Virus record (IMG/VR): IMGVR_UViG_3300006921_000084
Span: 1-30,276 of that record
Origin: a virus
DNA: 30,276 bases
Direction: 5' to 3' (one strand)
Numbering within the stretch: the stretch's first letter is position 1; every line of letters begins with the position of its first letter. Shown here piece by piece: positions 1 to 6,559 of the stretch. A program made the translations under genes and the position numbers. A model generated the notes under the pieces. The model searched no databases and was not told where the DNA came from. It saw only the letters and a program-made list of their open reading frames with translations.

Positions 1-3
1 CAT

Positions 4-76
4 TAACGTTAATCCTTTACGTAATTAATTATCTTAAATAATTAATGTATTATACTAACGTTACTATTAACGTTAA
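4..76 (-). promoter_or_regulatory. Leftward promoter with TAACGTTA operators, driving a gene that starts at base 3 and runs off the left edge
   Basis: On the minus strand there is a sigma70-like promoter: TTAACG (76 to 71) as -35, a 16-nt spacer, and TATAAT (54 to 49) as -10. The 8-bp palindrome TAACGTTA occurs at 68-75 (over the -35), 56-63 (in the spacer) and 4-11. The last copy abuts an ATG at 3-1 on the minus strand, giving TTAACGTTAATG, so a leftward gene probably starts there and continues outside the window. The placement over the -35, the spacer and the start codon is what one expects of a repressor- or activator-bound operator. The binding protein is not identified. Confidence 0.5.
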
Positions 77-87
77 TACCATACACT

Positions 88-303
88 CTAATCTAAATCC
101 CTATCTTCTTTTCTAAGAATTTCTAGCTCTAACGCTTCTTTCGTAACGTTAATCTCTATCTCAGCGATCATCATTTCTTTTAATCTCTGTACTGCAGGTG
201 ACTTAGCATCTACTGGAACCTTTTCCCATTCTGTTCCATTCCACTTTTCTAAATACTCAGCTTCTGCAATTTTCTTCAAAATATCTTTAGGTAACTTAGT
301 CAT
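88..303 (-). CDS. Small charged hypothetical protein (71 aa)
   Basis: I do not recognise a family. The protein is highly charged (rich in Lys and Glu), has no signal peptide or membrane segment, and is probably mostly helical, with one central Trp pair (WNGTEWEKV) that could form a small hairpin. It lies on the minus strand just left of the divergent control region and upstream of the promoter at 4-76. The start ATG at 303 has only a weak GGACC-like Shine-Dalgarno. A TAACGTTA palindrome lies inside the coding region at 144-151. Small accessory phage protein; function unknown. Confidence 0.6.
   Translation of the reverse strand: MTKLPKDILKKIAEAEYLEKWNGTEWEKVPVDAKSPAVQRLKEMMIAEIEINVTKEALELEILRKEDRDLD
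144..151. repeat. TAACGTTA palindrome, fourth copy of the left-end cluster
   Basis: This is an exact copy of the 8-bp palindrome found at 4-11, 56-63, 68-75, 29559-29566 and 29605-29612. This one lies inside the 71-aa gene. No other complete copy was found by eye elsewhere in the window; only partial AACGTTT matches occur, for example near 15178 and 19485. Confidence 0.6.
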
Positions 304-526
304 GTTGTAAGTTAGGTCCGATATTTAAAAAATGCAAGTAGAATGTGTGTATGAGGTATATACACAATGTATCCCACCCAAATATTTAAAGAATTAACGC
401 ATTTTCGTTGAGATTTTTAATGAAGGCGTTATTTCTTCAAATATTTGTCGGCGTGATACATCGCTCGTCCTTCGTTGACATTCGTCAACATAAAGATAAA
501 CAAACTGAAAAAGGTAGGTTAAGCTC
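304..526. promoter_or_regulatory. Divergent control region between leftward and rightward arms
   Basis: This gap separates the leftward 71-aa gene from the first rightward gene. A TTGACA box at 475-480 is a candidate rightward -35, with a weak -10 (TAAACA, 497-502) after a 16-nt spacer. The box lies inside a perfect inverted repeat, GTTGAC-ATTC-GTCAAC (474-489), suited to operator binding or a hairpin. A second inverted repeat, TAACGC (395-400) with GCGTTA (426-431), contains half-sites like the TAACGTTA palindrome. CAAATATTT occurs twice (379-387 and 438-446, the latter within the palindrome CAAATATTTG). Promoter assignment is inference from motif and position. Confidence 0.5.
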
Positions 527-859
527 ATGGCAAAACTTAATATTCAAGCGTTAGAACAATCTAAACACTTAGTGAAAAGACAACAGTCCACTATGTTAAT
601 AAAGAAAGTAGTAACATTCGTTAATCCTTCAACTAATACGAAAGAAACTACAGATAGTATTATCACAGCCGACGAGGCACAGCAATGTGTTGGTCTTGAT
701 AACACTAGTGTGTTTGGATTAGTTAGTCCTGATTGTTCGCAAGAGGCTCTCGTCGGCTTTATAGAGAGTGAATTGCAACCATTAGGCCTAGAAACGGCTT
801 ACATTAAACAATGTGATACCGACAAGAAGTATCATATGTTTCTTATCAGTAAGTCCTAA
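527..859 (+). CDS. Hypothetical protein, first gene of the rightward arm (110 aa)
   Basis: No family recognised. This is a soluble 110-aa protein of mixed alpha/beta character with no signal peptide or membrane segment and three Cys residues (two in the middle, one near residue 98). The start is supported by an AAAGGTAGG Shine-Dalgarno about 10 nt upstream. It is the first gene after the divergent control region and is followed directly by a strong intrinsic terminator (870-916). It is therefore likely to be transcribed early and in excess over the genes behind it, which would fit a host-takeover or regulatory protein, though nothing in the sequence proves that. Confidence 0.75.
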   Translation: MAKLNIQALEQSKHLVKRQQSTMLIKKVVTFVNPSTNTKETTDSIITADEAQQCVGLDNTSVFGLVSPDCSQEALVGFIESELQPLGLETAYIKQCDTDKKYHMFLISKS

Positions 860-869
860 ACAACATATC

Positions 870-916
870 GTGTGTCTAGTGTATTCATCTGAATGCATTA
901 GGCACACCTTATTTTT
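870..916 (+). terminator. Strong intrinsic terminator after the first rightward gene
   Basis: A 17-bp stem without mismatches (arms 870-886 and 891-907, three G-U wobbles) with the 4-nt loop ATCT is followed by CTTATTTTT. This is the clearest rho-independent terminator in the window. It sits 10 nt after the stop codon of the 110-aa gene. Confidence 0.85.
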
Positions 917-968
917 AATCAATACCATACAACAAAAACAGTGTAAACTAAACGGAAAGAGGTTAAAC

Positions 969-1160
969 ATGTCACATTATATGCCACGCTATCGTGATGA
1001 ACAAGCAAAAATGATAGTAAGTATTTTTAATAACAACGGTTATAAGAAAACTATAACAGAAGTGTTACAGCAATACAGTAGTAAAAGATCAAGAGTAAAT
1101 TTTATAAGCGGTTATCGTAACGGTTATATACAACTAACAAAGAGAGGAACACATGAGTAA
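969..1160 (+). CDS. Small basic hypothetical protein (63 aa)
   Basis: A 63-aa basic protein of unknown family, rich in Tyr, Arg and Lys, with a probable helical core. I chose the ATG at 969 because it has a GGAAAGAGG Shine-Dalgarno 5-12 nt upstream. The same frame is open back to 813, but that longer form would run through the terminator at 870-916 and overlap the preceding gene. The stop overlaps the next gene's start by 8 nt, which suggests translational coupling. The basic character would suit nucleic-acid binding, but no motif proves it. Confidence 0.65.
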   Translation: MSHYMPRYRDEQAKMIVSIFNNNGYKKTITEVLQQYSSKRSRVNFISGYRNGYIQLTKRGTHE

Positions 1161-1383
1161 GTTTATGATTGAAGAAACAAAAGAGAGTATAGAATCATGG
1201 AAAGAATGCATTTCAAACTTAATAGAGTTAAATAAATATAACCCTAAAGTAATTAAAAAGCTAAGGGAGTTAGAAGCAGAAATTCATGCCAAAGAGGATA
1301 TATCAAATAATAAAGACGACATTGTAATATTAGTAGATACACGCTTTGAAAGAAGATGTATTAGAATATCAATTAGATCATAG
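1153..1383 (+). CDS. Small coiled-coil-like hypothetical protein (76 aa)
   Basis: The first 50 residues are helical and charged (ESIESWKECISNLIELNK and following), probably a short coiled coil. The AGAGAGG Shine-Dalgarno overlaps the end of the previous gene. The last 12 residues are Arg/Ile-rich and look unlike the rest. A +1 shift near 1339 would instead give an acidic, ordinary-looking tail (HALKEDVLEYQLDHS and so on) ending at 1405. Either the 0-frame end is genuine, or there is a frameshift (programmed, mutational or a sequencing error). It is followed by a terminator hairpin at 1395-1440. Function unknown. Confidence 0.65.
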   Translation: MSKFMIEETKESIESWKECISNLIELNKYNPKVIKKLRELEAEIHAKEDISNNKDDIVILVDTRFERRCIRISIRS

Positions 1384-1394
1384 CAATGTTGTCA

Positions 1395-1440
1395 GTGGCG
1401 GTTAGGTAATACCTCACCTAATCGTCACGAAAGATTTTTT
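1395..1440 (+). terminator. Hairpin terminator
   Basis: Arms 1395-1407 and 1416-1428 form a 13-bp stem with G-U wobbles and an 8-nt loop. They are followed by GAAAG and a run of six T (1435-1440). It ends the transcription unit of the 63-aa and 76-aa genes. Confidence 0.75.
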
Positions 1441-1775
1441 AAATTAATAGAAATAAGGAGTAAACTATCCTGTAAAAAGGATATAGGTTGCATTGACGAA
1501 TGTGTAAAACTCATTAGAGTAAGACTAAATCCACCTTATTTCAATTTAGCAAAACGCTAAGCCAAGGTTATCGCTTATAAAACAAAAATAACCCACTGAT
1601 ATAATTATTGTGCACATAGTTATATTTAGGCGGAAGAAAGGTTCCACTATAAAGGCATATGCATTTTATAGTCCTGAACACAAATCGTGAAAATGTAGAG
1701 CGATAGTGCACACATATATTTTTTAAACCAACTAACAAGTTAAAAAAACAGCTAACTAAAAAAAGGGAGAGTAAC
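1441..1775 (+). ncRNA. 335-nt gap with a chain of stem-loops: candidate structured RNA or leader
   Basis: No convincing gene lies here. A perfect 9-bp stem (1450-1458 with 1534-1542) encloses three small hairpins (1466-1470/1479-1483, 1491-1494/1499-1502, 1509-1512/1517-1520), a cloverleaf-like plan that does not have tRNA loop sizes. More stems follow: 1546-1550/1556-1560, 1566-1571/1588-1593, and 1599-1607/1617-1625 (loop contains palindromic TGTGCACA). Then 1646-1653/1665-1672 is flanked by GTTC/GAAC, and a second GTGCAC lies near 1708. A TTGACG box lies at 1493-1498, so a promoter is also possible. AT-rich DNA folds easily, so an RNA is only a candidate. Confidence 0.35.
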
Positions 1776-1931
1776 ATGAACGATTTAATAATATTTCTAT
1801 CTTTTATAATATTTATGACTTTATCAGTAAGTTGGATACAAGCAATACAGATAGAGAAATTAAAAGAGAGAGTAAGATGTTTAAAAAAGAATAAGGAAGA
1901 ATATCTAACTAAGGAGTTATTTGACTTATGA
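1776..1931 (+). CDS. Small single-pass membrane protein (51 aa)
   Basis: A 51-aa protein starting MNDLIIFLSF. Residues 3-22 are one hydrophobic membrane segment, followed by a basic helical tail (KLKERVRCLKKNK). It has an excellent Shine-Dalgarno (AAAGGGAGAG, 5 nt before the ATG), and its TGA overlaps the next start codon as ATGA, so it is coupled to the 116-aa gene. It is probably anchored in the inner membrane with the charged tail in the cytoplasm. Small phage membrane proteins of this type often inhibit or modify the host, but no specific function can be read here. Confidence 0.7.
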   Translation: MNDLIIFLSFIIFMTLSVSWIQAIQIEKLKERVRCLKKNKEEYLTKELFDL

Positions 1932-2278
1932 AGTATTTACATGAAATAATGCACGATCAAGATCATTTCCATGATAATTGGGAAACAAGACAAAACTATT
2001 TGTATCCATGGACTATTACATCTGAACAAGCAAATAAATATACTATGATAGTGCCTATTAAAAACATAGTTAAAGTATATCCATTTAGAGGAACAACATA
2101 TGGATACAGACAAGAAGCATTATTCTTAGACTTTAATGATGTATATACTTGTTACAACAATTACACAAGAATACATAGTGATGAGTTGATAAAGATAATA
2201 AATAGGAAAAAAAAGAACCAATCTCTTATACTTAAAAAGAGTAAGAGATACTTTTATGCTTATTTGGAGGGAAAGTAA
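1928..2278 (+). CDS. Hypothetical protein (116 aa), Tyr/His-rich
   Basis: An unrecognised 116-aa soluble protein. The N-terminus is His/Asp-rich (MHDQDHFHD), which could bind metal. The middle is beta-rich (YTMIVPIKNIVKVYPFRG) and the C-terminus is a Lys-rich helix. Translation is coupled to the upstream membrane protein through an ATGA overlap, with an AAGGAG Shine-Dalgarno. No catalytic motif is evident. Confidence 0.7.
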   Translation: MKYLHEIMHDQDHFHDNWETRQNYLYPWTITSEQANKYTMIVPIKNIVKVYPFRGTTYGYRQEALFLDFNDVYTCYNNYTRIHSDELIKIINRKKKNQSLILKKSKRYFYAYLEGK

Positions 2279-2437
2279 ATGAATGACAATAGTAATATTC
2301 GTCTCAGTCGTCGTAGTCGTAACCTGGCTACTGAAGATGCTAAACGACTTATAAGGTTACAAAAAAAGAGGAAAAACAAAAGACTTGAAGACAAAGCAAT
2401 AGACGATTATTGCGATCAGTTGGCTTCACATCGTTAG
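2279..2437 (+). CDS. Small basic protein (52 aa)
   Basis: A 52-aa protein, MNDNSNIRLSRRSRNLATED and onward, with an Arg-rich start and a Lys/Arg helix in the middle (RLQKKRKNKR). It has a single Cys near the end. The ATG directly follows the stop of the preceding gene, with a GGAGGG Shine-Dalgarno. The charge pattern suggests binding to nucleic acid, but the family is unknown. Confidence 0.65.
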   Translation: MNDNSNIRLSRRSRNLATEDAKRLIRLQKKRKNKRLEDKAIDDYCDQLASHR

Positions 2438-2491
2438 TTGTTATCTTCCTTTGATAACAAGAGTAGGGCATACAATCGTCGTGTATGCCTT
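2438..2491 (+). terminator. Tandem hairpins, possible terminator or processing site
   Basis: Two adjacent stem-loops follow the 52-aa gene. The first is TTGTTATC (2438-2445) with GATAACAA (2453-2460). The second is GGCATACA (2467-2474) with TGTATGCC (2482-2489), extendable to about 10 bp and followed by the weak T stretch TTGCTTAT. Each stem has perfect 8-bp pairing. The T-run is poor, so attenuation or RNA processing is as likely as termination. Confidence 0.5.
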
Positions 2492-2511
2492 GCTTATAAC
2501 TGGAGAAACAC

Positions 2512-2649
2512 ATGTATTATGATATAGATGAAGATATAGTTTATTATGCTTGCTTAAGGCATTTGGAATTATTATGTTTAATAATAGTAGTAATAATACT
2601 CTATGAAATAGTTAAAAGATTTATTAAAAAAAGATACACTTGGAGGTGA
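2512..2649 (+). CDS. Small single-pass membrane protein (45 aa)
   Basis: A 45-aa protein, MYYDIDEDIVYYACLRHLEL and onward. It has an acidic N-terminus, a hydrophobic segment at about 19-32 (LLCLIIVVIIL) and a basic C-terminus (KRFIKKRYTWR), so it is predicted to be a small inner-membrane protein. The Shine-Dalgarno GGAG lies 6 nt before the ATG. Its own 3' end (GGAGGTGA) supplies the Shine-Dalgarno for the next gene. Function unknown. Confidence 0.65.
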   Translation: MYYDIDEDIVYYACLRHLELLCLIIVVIILYEIVKRFIKKRYTWR

Positions 2650-2655
2650 AAAATA

Positions 2656-2859
2656 ATGGACGATGAATATAGTGATAAAGATATTAATTCTATGATATTG
2701 TATTTAAGAATTAATAATTTAGCACAAATACAGTATATAGATGTAGAAAGTAAAGATAAACCTACATTCTATGATTACATGTCTAATAGACATTTTAAAA
2801 GAGAGCAAGTTACTGAAACATCAGTAGCCAATGGATGGAAAAGAGGATGGAAACAATGA
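2656..2859 (+). CDS. Hypothetical protein (67 aa)
   Basis: An acidic N-terminal half (MDDEYSDKDINSMILYLRI) and a basic, Trp-containing C-terminus. No recognised motif and no membrane segment. A strong GGAGG site lies 9 nt upstream. Its TGA overlaps the next ATG as ATGA, so the two are translationally coupled. Confidence 0.65.
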   Translation: MDDEYSDKDINSMILYLRINNLAQIQYIDVESKDKPTFYDYMSNRHFKREQVTETSVANGWKRGWKQ

Positions 2860-3062
2860 TTGTTAAATATGATAAAAATAACAACCCTAAATTAGTTCCT
2901 GAAACTAAAATAGTGCATAATGCAGCATGGCGTAAAGCTATGGAAAAAGAGTTTAGAGAAAAATACGGTGCATGGTGGATATTTCAGGGAGTTCCATTAA
3001 AAAATAGTAAAACAACATGGATTGAAAAATTCAGAAAGAAGGTTACATTATATGATCAGTAA
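2856..3062 (+). CDS. Hypothetical protein (68 aa), Trp-rich and basic
   Basis: I chose the ATG at 2856 over the in-frame ATG at 2835. It gives an ATGA overlap with the previous gene and has AGAGG 9 nt upstream, whereas 2835 would start inside that gene without a site. The 68-aa product is basic with two Trp-rich patches (YGAWWIFQG, TTWIEKFRKK). The family is not recognised. It overlaps the next gene by 11 nt. Confidence 0.65.
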   Translation: MIVKYDKNNNPKLVPETKIVHNAAWRKAMEKEFREKYGAWWIFQGVPLKNSKTTWIEKFRKKVTLYDQ

Positions 3063-3522
3063 CAATGATTACATACTAAATGAAGTTAAAAATAGTATGC
3101 ATATGAGTGGTGAATCATTAGAAGCAGATAAGATAGTCACATGGAGTGATATAGGTTCTTATATGATGACAATGATAAATCAAGTAGAAAAAAGACTAAA
3201 AGTTGGTGCAAAAAAGTATGGTGAACAAGTTCCTATATTTAAAGCAGATAACTTAGATAGAAATAATTTAAGTGAAGCAATAGAAGAAATACAAGATAGT
3301 TTAGTATATTGCACAGCACTTAAAATACAGACATCAGAATTACGACATTATGCTGAAAAAGATAGTGTTGAAGAAAATTATGTTAATGAATACACTCTTA
3401 ACATAACAAGTGCGATCAGATACTTACAGTATTCTTATTTCTTGTTAAAGAAAGCAGAATCGATAAAAGATCATATTAATATTAATAATACAAATCATCC
3501 TAAGGAGGATACAAATGAGTAA
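3052..3522 (+). CDS. All-alpha protein, possibly MazG-like nucleotide pyrophosphohydrolase (156 aa)
   Basis: A helical 156-aa protein. Residues about 45-90 contain a basic/Gly motif (EKRLKVGAKKYGEQV) followed by EAIEEIQDSLVY, which resembles the ExxExxD metal-binding helix of MazG/all-alpha NTP pyrophosphohydrolases. Those enzymes hydrolyse (d)NTPs to monophosphates in phage nucleotide metabolism. The resemblance is short, so the call is tentative. The start at 3052 follows AAGAAGG by about 10 nt; the ATG at 3022 lies deeper in the previous gene with no site. The end overlaps the ubiquitin-like gene by 8 nt, so they probably share a message. Confidence 0.6.
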   Translation: MISNNDYILNEVKNSMHMSGESLEADKIVTWSDIGSYMMTMINQVEKRLKVGAKKYGEQVPIFKADNLDRNNLSEAIEEIQDSLVYCTALKIQTSELRHYAEKDSVEENYVNEYTLNITSAIRYLQYSYFLLKKAESIKDHININNTNHPKEDTNE

Positions 3523-3745
3523 TACGGATACAACAACAATTAGATTAATGTGGAATACTTCTGCTTTTGCAGATACAACATTACCATCTAATGTTACTAC
3601 CATAGGACATCTTAAAGATCATTTAGGTAATGTTCCAGCTAATGCATCAGTTAATTATAATGGTGTAGTAGTTACAGACGACAGTAAAGTCTTAGAAGAC
3701 GGTGCTGCACTTGCTATTGTAGCAAGAGATAAAACTGGTGGATAA
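3515..3745 (+). CDS. Ubiquitin-like beta-grasp modifier with C-terminal Gly-Gly (76 aa)
   Basis: A 76-residue protein, the same length as ubiquitin, ending in ARDKTGG with an exposed di-glycine directly before the stop. The order is consistent with a beta-grasp fold: an opening strand (TIRLMWN), a second strand, the helix-like VTTIGHLKDHL, then strands VNYNGVVVT and the final LAIVARD leading to the tail. A strong AAGGAGG site precedes it. Downstream lie an E2-like protein, a JAMM peptidase and an E1-like enzyme, the partner set of prokaryotic Ubl systems (for example PRTRC and Bil loci). I infer it is the modifier that is adenylated at Gly76 and attached to targets. No tail removal is needed, since GG is already terminal. 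Confidence 0.85.
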   Translation: MSNTDTTTIRLMWNTSAFADTTLPSNVTTIGHLKDHLGNVPANASVNYNGVVVTDDSKVLEDGAALAIVARDKTGG

Positions 3746-3762
3746 TCAGTTAACTTAAACCT

Positions 3763-3840
3763 TGAAGGGTAACAACAAATCTCTACATTATTCACAAGTA
3801 ATAATAGATAACTCACTGTAGATTGATAAGTTACCCTTCA
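3763..3840 (+). promoter_or_regulatory. Long stem-loop between the Ubl and E2-like genes
   Basis: A perfect 11-bp stem (3763-3773 with 3830-3840) encloses inner pairings: AATC..TACA near 3778-3788 with TGTAGATT near 3817-3824, and ATTATT with AATAAT around 3787-3804. It has no T-run, ends 10 nt before the Shine-Dalgarno of the E2-like gene, and sits directly after the Ubl stop. It could protect the 3' end of a Ubl-only message or attenuate expression of the enzymes, giving excess modifier over enzymes. The function is inferred. Confidence 0.6.
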
Positions 3841-3861
3841 TACCTTAATGAGGGAAAGATA

Positions 3862-5643
3862 ATGAAAATAGAAATAGAAAATAGAGAACCTAATTACAAA
3901 GAAGTATCAGAAACGATACGATTAGGTCCTCAAAAAGAAATACTTGATGACTTAGATGTCATTAATAATAGATGGATGTTAACTAACTGGTGTTACGGAA
4001 ATAGATCAGAGTTACAACCATTAGAACCATTACATGTTACTAAAACATTTAGATGGGGTGCTGGTTATAAACAAAAGATATTAGATTGTATAGATACTAG
4101 ATTTCATCAATACAATAAACCTACTGGTAGTATACAAACATTATTTAGTAGGGCTAATAATGCTGAATGGTATAAAAAACAATTTACAGATAAAATATTA
4201 GATCTAGATGATAAGCTCAAAAGATTAAGAGCTAATAACATAGGATTTGATAGCAATGAAGATGTATTTAAAAAAATATATCTACAATTCTTAAATCGTT
4301 TTGATGAACAAAAAGCAATAGCAGAGAATATATCATCTTCTGGTGATATAGATATCAAAATAGATATGTATAGAATATCTAGTGATAGAATTGATGAACT
4401 AAGAATAAACGGTAGAGAATTAACACAAGCAGAAAAAGATTGTGTTGCTTACGAAAATACTTATGTTTATCAAACATACACATGGAAAAAACCAGTAATG
4501 GATTTTGTTAATCGTGAAGGTAATGTAGTATATAGTTATGAATTACCAGAACCTATACATATGGCATTTTATTTTAAAGTGTCTGAATTAGTTAACAAAA
4601 TGATATATTACAATGGTGATATTACAAAAATAACATCAAGTAACTTGTGTAGCACTACAAATATACATAATAGATATTGCAATAATCTTAGTCATAGGGC
4701 TGGATTAAACAATACTGTTAGTGTATGGGGTGCAGGTGCAGGTTATGAAGGTGCTTATGACGGTAATTCTGATCCATTAAACATGTCATCATCATATAGC
4801 AATAGTTACACTGTAACAGCATATCCTTACATTGGAACAAGAGAACATGTTATGCCTAGAGGTGTTGGTCAATATCTAGATTATGAAAAAGATCATTGGA
4901 GAAATGTATGCCATGGTGACATAACTAGTGAGTTTAACACATGTTTCTTACATATGGATGTAATAGGTGTGTTATCATTGTTTAATTCATGGAATGTATG
5001 GCACACAACACGATCAAATCCATTACAAGGAATTCGTTACATGTTTCTTGAAAAAAGGCCAGAAATGCAAGCAGTATGGGATCAAATAGGTTTTAGTGAT
5101 AATGATGCACATAAAAGATTATCTATTATGTATCAATGCTACTTAGGTCACTGGGATACTGATATTTCATTACAAGATAACTTTTTAAGTTTAGTTACTA
5201 TGGATGCTTTAGAAAATAAAATAGTAGCATACTTAGAAAATAATAGTATATATGATGAAGAATATACATGTATGTGGTTAGATATGTATGATGTTGGTGC
5301 AGCTGATTGGTATGAAGAGTTCTTAGCAGAACACATTATCAATGCAAGACATGCAATGATGACACATTCTAGTTCATATAACTGTTTAGAATATGCTACT
5401 GTTACAAAAGAGGCTGATACTATGGCTTTTATAGAATGGATAAGCACAAAAGAAACACTAGATTATGTTGATGCAGATAAATTAGATGAGTTACCATCGT
5501 TTGGTGATGAACTTGAAGCATTAACTAATGAAAATACAAGAACAACTCTTGAATCATTAGAAGATCTAGATGAAAATCGATTAGAAAGAGAAATGTCAAT
5601 GTGGGTAAACGCTAATACTAATAGGAGGACTAATAATGGCTAA
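3862..5643 (+). CDS. Large E2-like (UBC-fold) conjugating protein of the ubiquitin-like cassette (593 aa)
   Basis: I chose the ATG at 3862, 6 nt after GAGGGA; a TTG at 3823 in frame lies inside the hairpin. An E2-like segment is visible around residues 320-385. It has YPYIG (321-325) in the place of HPxV/I, then NVCHGDIT with Cys350 matching the CLGD-type active-site motif of prokaryotic E2-like proteins, then a helix and LFNSWNVWHTTRSNPL resembling the conserved end of that domain. About 320 N-terminal and 200 C-terminal residues are unrecognised, and the C-terminus is acidic. I infer Cys350 accepts the Ubl from the E1-like enzyme. The overlap with the JAMM gene (8 nt) and the operon context support this. 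The His-to-Tyr change and the great length are unusual, so a catalytically altered E2 is possible. Confidence 0.65.
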   Translation: MKIEIENREPNYKEVSETIRLGPQKEILDDLDVINNRWMLTNWCYGNRSELQPLEPLHVTKTFRWGAGYKQKILDCIDTRFHQYNKPTGSIQTLFSRANNAEWYKKQFTDKILDLDDKLKRLRANNIGFDSNEDVFKKIYLQFLNRFDEQKAIAENISSSGDIDIKIDMYRISSDRIDELRINGRELTQAEKDCVAYENTYVYQTYTWKKPVMDFVNREGNVVYSYELPEPIHMAFYFKVSELVNKMIYYNGDITKITSSNLCSTTNIHNRYCNNLSHRAGLNNTVSVWGAGAGYEGAYDGNSDPLNMSSSYSNSYTVTAYPYIGTREHVMPRGVGQYLDYEKDHWRNVCHGDITSEFNTCFLHMDVIGVLSLFNSWNVWHTTRSNPLQGIRYMFLEKRPEMQAVWDQIGFSDNDAHKRLSIMYQCYLGHWDTDISLQDNFLSLVTMDALENKIVAYLENNSIYDEEYTCMWLDMYDVGAADWYEEFLAEHIINARHAMMTHSSSYNCLEYATVTKEADTMAFIEWISTKETLDYVDADKLDELPSFGDELEALTNENTRTTLESLEDLDENRLEREMSMWVNANTNRRTNNG

Positions 5644-6559
5644 TTTCTACATGAGTAATAAAGACTGGAACACATTACAAAACTATGCAAGGTATGCTTA
5701 TGATGAGCATACATCAGAAATTGGTGGGTTCCTTATAGCAGAACAAGATAAAGATAATAAATGGAAAATGCATAAACCTGTAATACTAAAACAAGTAATT
5801 AGTAGTGGTAATACAGTGTTAGATAAAGATGCATTATCTGAATATTATGTTAAAACTGCTATGAAAATGAAAGATAAACCATTTCAATTTGTATGGTGGC
5901 ATAGTCATCATACAATGGAAGTGTTTTGGTCTGGAACAGACTTAACAGCAATAGACGAATTTAGTAATGGTCAAATGTCTATATCTTTAGTAATTAACTT
6001 AAAACAAGAATACAAGTTAAGAGTTAATTTATGGCATCCTTATAAGATGCATGAAGATGTAGAAATGGATATTATTAATAAACCTAAAACTAAAGTTGTC
6101 CCTAAACCTATTAGAGATAATGTTGATAAGTTATGTGATAAACCTTCTACATTTGTATATCCTAAAACAAATACATTATCTAAGAAAACCTATAACCAGC
6201 TAAGTGTATGGCAACAAAAGCCATTAGATTTAGAAATGGTTCAAGTTGAATCTAAAATAGATAATATATTGATGGATTATCTTACATCTTTAGATTTTCA
6301 AGAATACCAAATATCAGTTAACAAACTTAATTACGAATTGAAAAAGAGTAAAAGTGAGTTAAGATGTGGTTTAGTTAAAGAACCAGAACATGAAAAGTTC
6401 TTGTTTGCAGCAATGGCTACATTTAATGCAGATGATTGGGTTTATCCAAAAGGATCTAAATGGTCTTTTGAAGATAAATGCATAGAATATGATATTGAAG
6501 GTGAAGAAGATGAACCAATAGAATATGGAGGATACCACAATGTTGGAACAGCGTTATAG
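5636..6559 (+). CDS. JAMM/JAB-domain metallopeptidase, deubiquitinase-like (307 aa)
   Basis: Residues 1-120 form a JAB/MPN domain with the full zinc motif: Glu28 (SEIGGFLI), His89-x-His91, seven residues, Ser99-x2-Asp102 (HSHH..SGTD). All catalytic residues are present, so an active isopeptidase is expected. It would remove the Ubl from targets or process precursors; as this Ubl already ends in GG, deconjugation is more likely. Residues 120-307 are an unrecognised charged extension with a predicted helical core and an acidic end. AGGAGG precedes the ATG. It overlaps the E2-like gene by 8 nt and the E1-like gene by 20 nt, so the three enzymes are co-translated. Confidence 0.85.
   Translation: MANFYMSNKDWNTLQNYARYAYDEHTSEIGGFLIAEQDKDNKWKMHKPVILKQVISSGNTVLDKDALSEYYVKTAMKMKDKPFQFVWWHSHHTMEVFWSGTDLTAIDEFSNGQMSISLVINLKQEYKLRVNLWHPYKMHEDVEMDIINKPKTKVVPKPIRDNVDKLCDKPSTFVYPKTNTLSKKTYNQLSVWQQKPLDLEMVQVESKIDNILMDYLTSLDFQEYQISVNKLNYELKKSKSELRCGLVKEPEHEKFLFAAMATFNADDWVYPKGSKWSFEDKCIEYDIEGEEDEPIEYGGYHNVGTAL

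Noticed and set aside
813-968. N-terminal extension of the 63-aa gene (frame open from 813)
   Set aside because: It would overlap the previous gene and be encoded across the 17-bp terminator. The ATG at 969 has a clear Shine-Dalgarno.
1450-1542. tRNA gene
   Set aside because: The cloverleaf-like plan has loops of 8, 4 and 4 nt, no T-loop GTTCRA and no normal acceptor stem. No tRNA was seen elsewhere in the window.
5148-5447. Long minus-strand open frames opposite the E2-like, helicase and nozzle genes, and plus-strand frames opposite the giant gene
   Set aside because: They lack ribosome sites, have low-complexity Leu/Ser/Ile translations typical of antisense AT-rich DNA, and lie fully within well-supported genes.
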